The notes below the pieces were generated by a model. The model was not told the origin of the DNA, searched no databases, and saw nothing but the letters and a program-made list of their open reading frames with translations. A stretch of DNA of 64,000 nucleotides from Spinacia oleracea (lineage: Eukaryota; Streptophyta; Magnoliopsida; Caryophyllales; Amaranthaceae), in assembly GCF_020520425.1 (NCBI RefSeq), contig NC_079488.1, forward strand, positions 86,657,285 through 86,721,284, read 5' to 3'. The position numbers and the translations under genes were made by a program. Positions 33,572 through 43,877 of the stretch are shown here, one piece after another. Numbering within the stretch: the first letter of the stretch is position 1; each line of letters starts with the position of its first letter.

Positions 33572-34263
33572 ACTTAAACAGAAAAGGGGGATTCAACCAT
33601 CAAAACTTGTACCAAAATTAGACAATTTAACTACAAATGTAGTTTTGTACACTATCAAACATCAAAGTTTACTTCAAGAGTGCACATGCGTCGCACATTC
33701 CTCAAACTAGTTTATGTTAACATATACGGATTACTTAGTAAATGCTAGACTATAACCGTTTACCAGCTAAGCAATTGAGTGTACAGCATGGCCATAACAT
33801 TTATAAAATTATTTAAGCAACTAAAGTAAATCAAGAAAATCAGGCAAGAAACCATGATAATGTTATGAAAAAAGGGCATCCACATTGTTTAACAAACAAA
33901 AACCACAGACCCTAACAAAAACAAGAATGCATAAAAGATCATCATCAAAGACTACCATTGGTATTCTGAAGCTAGATAACTAAGACAATCCTAGTAGCAT
34001 AAAGCTTAAATTCACCACAAGGAATTCTTTCTAACTGAGATAGAAGTGAAAGAAACAAATTATATACATCTCTCCGAGGTTTCTTTGTACTACTAATTAC
34101 AAGTACGTAATAAACCACATTCAAAAACTTTAAGAATACAACCATTAATATCTAAACTTGTCCCCATCCAAACTTGTAACATGAGTTTTTTCTATGTACG
34201 CTTCCAAGTTAAATTCTCTATGTACGCTTCAACAAGGGGGTTGCAATAGGTTTTTTTTTTTTT

Positions 34264-34419
34264 TTCTACTAGTGAAGTTGACTATTCCTTTATGTCTATT
34301 GACATTCACTTCTATCTCAACTCAAGATCATATGAGGAGTCAACTATTACATGGAATAATTAAGTAACAACACATGTAAACAAATCCTTCATTTGTCAAA
34401 GAATTAACAACATAAGTAA
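34264..34419. repeat. 155-bp direct repeat, right copy
   Basis: Second copy of the repeat at 33416, preceded by a T-run. Function unknown. Confidence 0.85.
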
Positions 34420-35160
34420 TTCACAGCACATGCTTGTATATTTATTAAAATAATGATAAACATGTACTACTATTAATGGTTATGTTAAGCATGAATCATA
34501 ATCCTTCTTCTTTAAATCAAGTAATCACCATATTCATATATGACATGATGCTACAAGATCAAAAAAACTTCTTATGCATGATACTACACATTTAAACACG
34601 TTTCTAAACATGTACGTACCTTAAATATGTTCGAATTGGTGCCACTTTACTAAGTAGATGACCTAATCAAAGCTTCTTGTAACAAATAATAAATTAATTA
34701 TTGTTCGTACTTTAATAAATTTTCAATTAAGACCTTAAATTAATCTCCTTTATCCCTAATTAAATACTACGCATAAACCCTAGGTTAAATATGCATTAAA
34801 ATATTAACAATTTAAACTTTTAGGCCTAAACCAAGCATAAATTTATTGTGTAATAAATCTGATTTTTATGCATGTTTATGTGTCTTTTTTCTTGGCGTAG
34901 GCCTAAAAAGACACAAAAACCCTTAATGAAACTTTCCAACTTTTCTAAAATTAAATCTCGCTCCTTTTAGAAATACTTAAATGTTTTCTCTTTTCTAAAA
35001 TACATTTGATAAATATTAAATGCAATTAAATCCCTTATTTAAGACTATATGAGATAATTATCATAAAATTTCTTTAAAATACTTTATTAAATTATAAATA
35101 TATTGAAATTATATTTGTAAAATAATAAAAGTATGGGGTATTACACACACGTTGGCTCCT

Positions 35161-35945
35161 GTCACGAGCCAGTGACTTGTTGATCATCAACAGAAGGAAG
35201 AGTCATACTCTTTGCTCCAATGTAGTCTCGGGCATCCTCAAGCCCTAAAAGATCTGGTCGATCATACTGGCGAGCACTGAAAATCCTAGCCATCGAGCCA
35301 AGTAGCATGTGCACCACCGCGTTACTCGTCGACAACTTCTTCCTGTGCATCTTGAACCAGTAAAGCTGACGCTAGTCAACGTTGTGAAGTACAATGGGGT
35401 AATAGTCATCTTACCCCATTGAAAATGGAAGGAGTTAGTGGAGTCTTACCACCACTCCAACGCCGCTCGAACAGCAAGATGGGAACTCCGATTAGCAGGC
35501 AGGGATCCGACTACCCCCAAAGGGTTGAAAAGACACTGCTTTCGAGGACATCCTATGCACCCTCAACCTCAAGCAACTACTCGTAGCAACGGGTGAAGTT
35601 TCTCAACACCCCAACAGTCTTCATGGGACCGTCAACCTGTTTCAAGCACGTACCATTCCATGCAAAACAAAGTCTAAAGTATTCATGAAGACAAAAGGCA
35701 AAGCAAGAATCTTACCATACTCATGGTTAGACCATGTGTAATGTGGTACTCCGGGTAGCAGTAGAGAGAATGAGGGTTCCAATGTGGAGCGCGACATACT
35801 TTATGCTTCGTGAAAATGATAGAAGCTTCGATCGGCATCAGCCTATCCTCGTGGCCCGGGTCTAGATCCGCCTCCATCTCATTGCGATCCTCCTCATAAG
35901 CCCTATATATGTTGGGTCGTGGAACGGGAAAGTCATATTGTTTGA
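35161..35945 (-). pseudogene. Unidentified broken coding sequence, at least three fragments
   Basis: Coding-like sequence on the minus strand surrounded by repeats. The first part reads QYDFPVPRPNIYRAYEEDRN through DRLMPIEASIIFTKHK and CYPEYHITHGLTM (35940-35715), then GGTAAGATT looks like a splice donor. A candidate acceptor (GAAACAG) at about 35640 leads to VDGPMKTVGVLRNFTRCYE and a stop. A last piece, MHRKKLSTSNAVVHMLLGSM to GAKSMTLPSVDDQQVTGS, ends at 35162. The composition is much more GC-rich than the flanks. I do not recognise the family. It could be a gene captured by a transposon or an extra ORF of a retroelement. Confidence 0.45.
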
Positions 35946-36604
35946 TAAAGTCTTCATTTCATATATGTGGCAGTAATATTCTCCCACATGGAAGAAATAT
36001 GTGTTGTTGAATATCTTTAAATATACCTATGTGCTACATATATTTAATATGATATAGGCTTAAGTTATTGGCTTGGTGCATGTGCTATTATTGGGTTGAT
36101 AATATGGCTATATATTATTAATCAAGACTAGCACTTAGCACTTTGTGCGCGGTTTAAGTAAGGATATAATTAACGTTAATCTTTTGCGGTTATTAATGTT
36201 TTAATTATTTACTACTTTAATAGGATATTATCAAAGGAAGTTATTCGGTAACTCTCAAATTAGTTTAATTTTCTATTTATTTCAATGCAGAAGGTTAATG
36301 CAAATCACGTTTTTCATATCTCTCAAAAAAAATAATCTCCAATAGACATGTTCAGAATGGTTGAGTTTTATGTATTCCATTCATATGATTAGGGAATCCT
36401 GGGAGTAGATTAGCTTTGAATCCCATCAGCAATATAGTGGGGCTAATATTATCCTAAGGACATAGATTACTCGTCTTAATCCAGTTTCTGTATTTTTCTT
36501 TATAGTAATTTAAAGCAAAGTTTTTAACACATACTACAAGGGATATGTATTCATCATCAACAAAAAAAACACAGACAAAAATTTCATAGTTCTTTCTTAG
36601 AAAA
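35946..36604. other. Intergenic, no gene recognised
   Basis: AT-rich with no repeat ends or ORFs I can support, apart from the TSD base block GAAAA at 36600-36604. Confidence 0.4.
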
Positions 36605-38776
36605 TGTAACGCCCCGACTTTTCGGTACCTTAATTATCTGTAATAAACCGCACTTAACTGATCATTAGCAGCGAAATTAGGCATAAATAATCCTGGGACC
36701 TGTGAGTATGGGCCCACAAATAAGATAATCCTCAAATAACATTCCTTTAAATAATACAATATTCCCAAAATAAATATAAATCAATATCCTTATAACAACC
36801 TCAATAACAGGATTTCCATAATAAATAATTCCTCATCTCTATATCTCCATAATAAACTACCAACTCCAGTAATAACTTTCCCCTTGAGCAACTCGAGCTC
36901 CTTAATCGAACCTATACATCATAATGAAAATAGAAAACAGGAAAAACACAGAAAAATCAAAACATGAGTGGAAAACTCAGTAATATTACTCCAGACCATC
37001 AAAACGGTTTTTATTTTCGAAAATCATTTGGCACATATCAATCATTAGCCTCTATTGTTCGAAAATAAATGACTTAATATCGTTATCTTGAAAACTGTGT
37101 CGTGAAGGAATCATTTCCTTTACAGCTCATTGGCAAGTACAGACTTTGGTGGGACTTTTCTTTCATCATTTAGATGGGGAACTGGTTCCCATTTAACTTT
37201 AAATTAACATGGCCTCCACCTGTAACTCATCCATTTACTAGTTCAGTTCACTTTTCCATGCCGACAAAAGCAACGTCGTCTTTTCTTTAAAATAACTTTA
37301 TAAATATCGTAATTATTTTCGAACAACGTCTTTAACATCATAACAATAACATAACATATTATCATAATGATACTTGTAAACTTTAAATCATCCATCAAAT
37401 AATTATCACTTAAATCACATAATAATCATATAAGCACACATTTCACATACAGGCATATAAAACTTCAATACTAGACATAAAAATTACACCTTAAAATATT
37501 TTCATATACAAGCATAAATATAATTGTTGGACATAATAGTTACATAACATATACGGGCATGTAGGATAAAATGTTAGACATAATAATTACCTCATTCGTA
37601 TAACCCTTCGACTTTATTTCTTACATATCTTCACGGTACAATTTCGAAATACATCATATACTAGCTTGTACTATTACCTTTTGCTCCATGATTAATTTAA
37701 CCATAAATACCCAAAAATAGTTATAAATTGCATAAATTACTCACCCAAAATAATAATAATCAACTTAAAACCAAAATATAAATTCTTACTTTCTTTTAAA
37801 AGCCCATAATGATTATTGTCTCAAAAACCAAAACTCACGGTCAACTATGCTAGTGCTCCTTGCCTCTTTAACTTAAAGTCATGGCCCATTTTATAATTCC
37901 AAGGTAATTAATAATCAGAGAAATAATTGGATAACAGCTTCACGCAACAACAGAGGAACACTGACAAACCGTAGCAACGGGAACACAGTGAACAACTCCG
38001 ACGACAAAAAATAAGGTGGCGTCGGGTCGAGGGCGGTTGCTGGCTTTGACGGAAGAAGGTGGTGGTGGCAGCGGTGGCCTACGGGGGCGGAAGTGCGGTG
38101 GTCAAAACAGAGGAGAGAGAAAAATGGGTAGGAAAATTAATGGTTGAATTGAAGAACCGAAATAATGGAGAGAAGAAATCAGAAAGGTTAGCTTGAATAT
38201 GCATATCAATGGAGTTTTCAGGGCTACTTATAGAGTTATAGGAGGCTCCATCAATTTAAAGAATAAGCTTAATGACAAGTGTAAGAAATTGGGTAATAAG
38301 ATGATGACTAATGAATTGAAATCCGCTGGTTTCACTATACTGTGGATGAATTGATGAATTAGTCATCTAGATTGGTTCATGTTTGAGACATCTGTAAAGG
38401 TTGTCTTGAATTTCATGGAAACAAATGCCACGCAAGAGAACAAGGAAGAAGAAGAGGTTTTGGCCTTTGACTGAGGGGCAAATATGTAAATTCAGAGCTT
38501 TAAGTTTACAAATCAGTATATTAGGTAATCAGGGTTGGCTTAGAAAAGTTGAAACTTGGGTCTTGAAAAGGTAAACCCATGCACCATTTACAAAATTATT
38601 TGTAAAACTTAAACAAACTTCTTTAATAAAAATCATTTTTTGTAAAGACCAACATGGAATGATTTTGGTTTAAAAACTAGAAATATAAAATATTTCGGAA
38701 AACTCGATATCATTAGGGTAACAATTGCAATTACAAAATAATATCATGCATTTAAAATACGGGGTGTTACAGAAAA
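36600..38776. mobile_element. Solo LTR (2167 bp) with 5-bp TSD GAAAA
   Basis: LTR 36605-38771 starts TGTAACGCCCCGACTTTTCG and ends TACGGGGTGTTACA, flanked by GAAAA (36600-36604, 38772-38776). No coding interior. Long LTRs with TGTAAC..GTTACA ends suggest a chromovirus (Tekay-like) gypsy family; that is inference. A related copy is at 43878-46177. It is a solo LTR formed by LTR-LTR recombination. Confidence 0.8.
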
Positions 38777-39212
38777 TTTTTCCAAAGAATTTTTCTATGG
38801 TTCGAGACTATGACAAATTCTCAAACATCATGTGTTCAACTACGTTTTTTCTACGGTTCAAAGACTAATGCAGGTTAAACACTCATATGATTTTTTTTCA
38901 AGTAAACTACCTAGAAAAAGAATTGGGATGAGTTACGCGCATTTAAAACAAAATCCAACCATGAAATTATGCTTATTCTTCATCCTACATATTTTTTTAC
39001 AACTTTCATCTTCAACCAACCATCAACAAGAAACTTCACACTTCCCATTGATGGTGTTTTTAGGTGGTAAGAAGTAATTTTTGATTTTTTAGGTGGTAAA
39101 AAATAAATTTTCCTATTAATAATGAATTAATGAAAAATAGATTTACTCAATATTTTGGTCAAATCAACATATTAGTATATCGGATATTTTGGTAAAATTA
39201 GCATATCAAACA
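38772..39212. other. Intergenic, start of dispersed repeat
   Basis: No gene. From about 39160 it matches 23935 on. Confidence 0.4.
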
Positions 39213-39440
39213 TATAAAGTTGTAATATGTTTTTTTTGGTTCTACTACGAGGAGTTCCCACCGCCTTAGGCGAGTAGACTAATCTCCCGCGGGAGTTTGC
39301 ATGGGTACCTCGATGAGCAACATCCCTCCCACTTGAGATTTTTTCCACTCCCAAGGATCGACCTGAGACATTGGTCAAGGAGAAAGAGGTCCTTAACCAC
39401 TCATGCCAACCTCAATTGATATTTATAAAGTTGTAATATG
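39213..39440 (-). mobile_element. tRNA-derived SINE with 17-bp TSD
   Basis: SINE body 39230-39423 on the minus strand. It starts near TTGAGGTTGGCATGAGTGGT (A-box-like TGGCATGAGTGG), has a B-box-like GGTCGATCC about 45 nt further on, and ends in a run of eight A. Perfect duplications TATAAAGTTGTAATATG flank it (39213-39229, 39424-39440). The related sequence at 23950-23990 lacks the SINE. Confidence 0.88.
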
Positions 39441-39627
39441 TAGTAGGACATATATTCCTTATTCTGTATTAGATAGTTAAATGAGTACGTTCAAGATTTA
39501 TTAGTTATGCAGTAATATTGGGGAGAAAATATTTAGGTCAAATAATTTTAGAGTCCATGTGCATGCACGAGACCTAATCTATTATAGTACTAGTCTTATA
39601 TGCGTGCACGTGATGCGTGAGGGGGTA

Positions 39628-39893
39628 TCTATACTATATATTAAAATGCGTCTATAAAAAAGTATACGTGACACGTGGCGCTCTACTTGTGGGTGGTTCG
39701 CTTCATGCAATGTTCATATACATTAAAAAAAATGACAAATGTGGTTTGTGTAAGGTTTGAACCCCTAACCTTGAGTTTAAACAATAAAGGTTTTACCACA
39801 CTAAGGTATTACATGTTTCATGTTATCATGGCAAAAAAAAGTATATGTAAGTAAACGTGAAGGTTATTAATATCGTCCGGGCCCAAAAACTAG
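39628..39893 (+). mobile_element. Small non-autonomous Helitron (266 bp)
   Basis: Starts TCTATACTATATATTAAAAT after A and ends GGGCCCAAAAACTAG before T, the usual Helitron A|TC..CTRR|T arrangement, with a weak GGGCCC hairpin just before CTAG. No coding capacity. Confidence 0.75.
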
Positions 39894-40022
39894 TAAAATA
39901 ATTAAAAATTGTGTTATTATAACTAAAACCAAGATAATGTTCACAAAATTCATCTAAAAAAATTACACATCATCTCATGAACTAAACATATAAATAGTGA
40001 ATCAATGTAATGTAATGTCCAT

Positions 40023-40977
40023 GTCCTTGCTAGGGACGACAATAGATCTAAGTTCGATCCGATTCGGAAAAAAAATCGATCTAAATCCGAAAATAAAATA
40101 CCCGAATTCGAGTCCGATTAAAAAACTCCAAGTCCGAATGGGGTTGGATCAGATATGGATCCTACTTTAGGACCGATGGATATAACCCGAATCCAACTCG
40201 TCAAAAAAATATGATATTTATTAGGTATTATAGTACATTTTAGTGGCGTATAAAAGGAGGCAAACCCCTCATTTTGTACCCCATTAAGTTGCTCTCCTCT
40301 ACTCCATCCCCCTCTTTATCTCTCCTCTACTCCATCTTCCCTAAAACTCTCCCATTATTTAATTACCCTTCAAATATTTCTATATCATGAGTTTGTCTCT
40401 CTCCTTTCTGTAAACTTTGGAAATCAATTTGAAGAACCCCCTAATGCTTTTTTTTCCCCCGTACAACAGTTGTACGTTTGGATTTGATTGGTTCGAATTT
40501 ATAGGAAAACCTTTCTTGAACTAGTCTTATAAATTCGCAGATCTTGTTTTTCTTATAATTTGGTATTATACAAAACTAAATCAAAAATTATATACACCTA
40601 TGTATTTTCACTGAAATCAAATGTGTTTCTATTATGTATGAATTAGTTGTGTAATTGTATTTTTTCCCTAAATTTTGTACTCTAATGAATTTTTGGATAC
40701 TTTTACATTCAAAACATTTGTCTGACAACGATATTAACTTTTGAGGCAATGAGTTTGTGTATTCACATAATGAGTAGTAACATTGAAAAAATAAGATAAT
40801 GCACTTAGAAATGGACTCAAATTCAGAGGTCCGGATCCTCCGGCGGACATGGATTTGGATCGCAAGTGTTTAGATTCGGATTCGGACCCGAATCTAGGGT
40901 TCGATTATAATTCGGATTGGATATGGATTTTATAAGGTCCGACTCGAGTTCGATCCATTGCCATCCCTAGTCCTTAC
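40023..40977. mobile_element. Ac-like hAT non-autonomous element (939 bp)
   Basis: Element 40031-40969 begins TAGGGACGACAATAGATCTA and ends with the inverse of TAGGGATGGCAATGGATCGA. Flanks GTCCTTGC and GTCCTTAC match at 7 of 8 bases, the hAT TSD length. Terminal regions are rich in CGGATTCGGA words; the middle is AT-rich and non-coding. Confidence 0.85.
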
Positions 40978-41322
40978 ATGAAGAAAAAAAAATCTAAAAT
41001 GTACCCAAATAAAGAAATTAAACATCTAAAATAGTGTGTTTCACTTCTTTTTTTTTCTCGCAATACACTTGTCTAACCATATGTACTTCTCTGCCCAATC
41101 GATTTGCAGCACATAACTAACATCATAAGAATGTTATGGATCAAAATATTCAATTGATGTGGATAACACCCACGAAATTTTTGGTTCCAAAGGTTTAGAA
41201 TATCATTTTCATGATTGGATTACGTACATTAGGCGCAAATGAATTCCCTTTTAATTTTAAATACAATATGATCTAGATAAAATCATAAAAACATTTAGTT
41301 ATAGTAGATTGAAACCCGTTGA
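40978..41322. other. Intergenic, no gene recognised
   Basis: AT-rich host sequence to the left of the gypsy copy B insertion site. Confidence 0.4.
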
Positions 41323-41327
41323 AGTAC

Positions 41328-42803
41328 TGTGAGGGGGTCGAAAAAGCACGAGGCTAATGCGTGACCTCGTCCCTCGTGGGTGTGACGATTCTTTTTATTC
41401 AATCAAGTGTAATTGGATTTCCTGTGAGTTTACACCCAATTGAGTAGTAATATAGGAGTCGCCATTCAGTTTTTAACGACAATGAGAAAAACTGACAAAA
41501 CCCGGTTATCGTGACATAAAGGGAGTGCAATTATGTTTGACCACGACGGCCGTAGGTTCCCTTATGATCCCTGGTGGTGGGGATCGCTCAACGTACACCC
41601 GCAGGGTAGAGATTGAGGGTTCGGGGGACTGTAACTACCGAGAGGAGTACTCGCTCTTCGATAACTCCAGAGGCAGGATATCCTTACTAGCTCAGCATAA
41701 ATAATTGAAGGGACATGCGTTAACTATTAAACTAATCTGAGTTGATTTTAGCAATATGCAACATATAATACTAGATCGATCGCGATTATCTGATTTAAAT
41801 AGCATTAAGGGACCTAGCATGATAATCCAATTTCCCAAAAATATTATATTTGTTAGGCGTGGTAGAACAATCAGATTTAGTTAGTTTAACAGTTCATAAA
41901 AAGGGCGAGGAAAGCAATTAAATCATAGAAAAGGGACACATTACGACGCACCCTTGAGAGGTACGTCACGGTTCTCAAAAAACTAACCACTTTGACTTTG
42001 CTATTTCTCCTTTTTATTTAAAGAATCTCAAATTATGGGACAGGATACGTTCTGTACGATTTATGGATCGATTGCGACAGAACGCGTGAACAATTTCGCA
42101 GCGTGAGGCTTAGGCTAAGGGTTGGAGTCAATACTCAGAATATGAATTGTGTGTTGTGTGTTCTTTTCACGTCGAACTTAAGGCCCTATTTATAGAAAAG
42201 AGTTCTTGGAAAGATAGAATTGCAGAGTTCTAATCCACAAAGAATTAGGAAAAAACAGGTACCCAGGTATTTTCAGCGCCCAGGTCTGGGCGCCGAAGAT
42301 TTCGGCGCCCAGAGCCAGGCGTTGAAAATAGGGTCTGGGCTGTTTTCTTAGTCAGATTCGGATTCCTGAAATCCGTAGTGTTTGAGACTTAATCGAGTCT
42401 TTTGGTGCGTATCAATTTCACGACGGAATGCGTCTGGGCCCGTTACGAACTCTAGGCTCGTTAGGATTTTAATTAATACGTAACTCTAATTTACGAATCA
42501 TATTAGGAATAGGATTCTCGCAGTTTTCTATCTCATTTAGGATTTATGTTGGAGTGCAACACCTAATTCTGACATGTTTCTATCTTTTATGACTTGCCAC
42601 TTTTAGAATCTACCCTTTACGGCAGTTACTATTTTTAGCAGGTTTCCATAAATAGCAGGTTTCTATAAATAGCAGGTTTCGGGTGAAATGAGAAGGGGAA
42701 TTGAGATTCGTTATTTTATAGGAGATGCGTTGTCAAGTGGAGATTTATGTTTTCATCATCGAACCTTCCCTTTCGGGAATGGGGACAAAAGTAGGTGTCT
42801 ACA
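41328..42803 (-). mobile_element. 3' LTR of gypsy copy B (1476 bp)
   Basis: TG..CA ends (plus strand TGTGAGGGGGTCGAAAAAGC .. GTAGGTGTCTACA). Minus-strand TATA box CTATAAATAG at 42186-42195. Contains a palindrome module at 42271-42328. Confidence 0.92.
42271..42328. repeat. GCGCCCAG double-palindrome module, copy 4 (LTR)
   Basis: TTTCAGCGCCCAGGTCTGGG.. then TTTCGGCGCCCAGAGCCAGG. It lies between the LTR TATA box and the LTR end, on the transcript side of the promoter (minus strand). Confidence 0.9.
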
Positions 42804-42826
42804 GTTAGCCCCCACTTTGACTGAGT
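42804..42826 (-). other. Polypurine tract of gypsy copy B
   Basis: Minus strand AAAGTGGGGGCTAAC directly precedes the 3' LTR (TGTAGACACC). A G-rich tract at this position is the plus-strand priming site for reverse transcription. Confidence 0.8.
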
Positions 42827-43230
42827 CTTGGAGTAAGACGATGGTCAAAGTATTAGACGGAGTGCGTCACACAAGCCATGGTGACCTGTTTTTTTGCGAG
42901 GGTCTCACGAGCCCCCGAGTGATAACATTTTACTTAAGGGTCATCACTTTGAAGTGTCGACATATCTCTCACGTGTCATTGGGATTTGTCAACTGATAGT
43001 ATAGAAACTTCCTCACTTTGTCATTGGAAGGATCTAAAGGTGCGTAGAAACCCCCTCACTTTGTCATTGGGAGTAGCTACAGATGTTTTCGAAATCAAAG
43101 CTGTAAAGTGTAATTGGGCCTGGCCAAGCCCAATCACGAGGTAATTTTTTTTTAAAGATTCTCATTTTTAGGGTTAGCTAAACGAGAAAACCCCCTTGTT
43201 TTTATGGGACGTAAAACGAAGGAAGATCCA

Positions 43231-43511
43231 GCACATCGTTCTTTTTGGAAAAACGGAAAACCAATACTTTAATTTTTGGAAAAAATAAGAAAAAAAACTA
43301 CTCACATCGCTCTTTTTTGGAAAAACGGAAAACCAATAACTACTCACATCGCTATTTTTTTGAAAAAAAAGGGAAAACCAAAGGCTACTCACATCGTTTT
43401 TTGGGAAAAACGGAAAACCAAAGGCTACTCACATCGTTTTTGGGAAAAACGGAAAACCAAAGGCTACTCACATCGTTTTTGGGAAAAACGGAAAACCATA
43501 AAGAGTTATCG
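43231..43511. repeat. 40-45 bp tandem repeats in element 3' region
   Basis: Six units of CATCG-T(5-7)-GGGAAAAACGGAAAACCAAAGGCTACTCA type, the last three nearly identical (39-40 bp), earlier ones longer and more diverged. Located between the antisense ORF promoter region and the PPT. Confidence 0.88.
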
Positions 43512-43517
43512 CTGCAG

Positions 43518-43877
43518 CGACTAAGGACCTGCGCGGTTAGCGACGCAGACCCCGCCGGCTAAAGATGGCGAGCCTGTCCGCTAAGGGTGGACACCCCGTC
43601 CGATAGAAGTGGACGAATCTGTTTTGAAATTTGTTTGTGTTTATTTTTTGAAAATAAGGACCTACGTGGTTTGCGCCGTAGACCCCGCCGGCTGAAGATG
43701 CCGAGCCTATTTCATATTGTTTTTGAAGATTCTAATTTTCGAAAATTGAGGACCTGCGCGGCTAGTGACGCAGACCCCGCCCGCTGCGGGTGGGCGAGCC
43801 CTTGTCCGCTGAGGGTGGACGCCCCTGAATTCGTTTTTCAATTTGGGACTCGCGTGGTTCGTGACGCGATCCTGTCC
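43518..43877. repeat. ~115-bp GC-rich imperfect repeats in element 3' region
   Basis: Three to four units built on GACCTGCGCGGTTAGCGACG, CAGACCCCGCCGGCTAAAGA and TCCGCTAAGGGTGGAC. The array is interrupted by the solo LTR and resumes as CCCACTAAGGTGGGC at 46180. Hypervariable tandem repeats in this position are known for Tat-lineage elements. Confidence 0.8.

Larger units (their letters stand above)
32744..35150. other. AT-rich repeats, no gene; possible LTR end at 35145
   Basis: No ORF of interest. Contains a Stowaway-like duplicated motif TGTATTTTAAAAAGAGAT at 33256 and 33291, and the 155-bp direct repeats below. The sequence ATGGGGTATTACA at 35133-35145 resembles the 3' end of the LTRs at 36605-38771 and 43878-46177, so part of this may be a further decayed LTR. 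Confidence 0.4.

Noticed and set aside
39230..39423. tRNA gene suggested by B-box-like word
   Set aside because: No cloverleaf can be built; A-tail and 17-bp TSD show a SINE.
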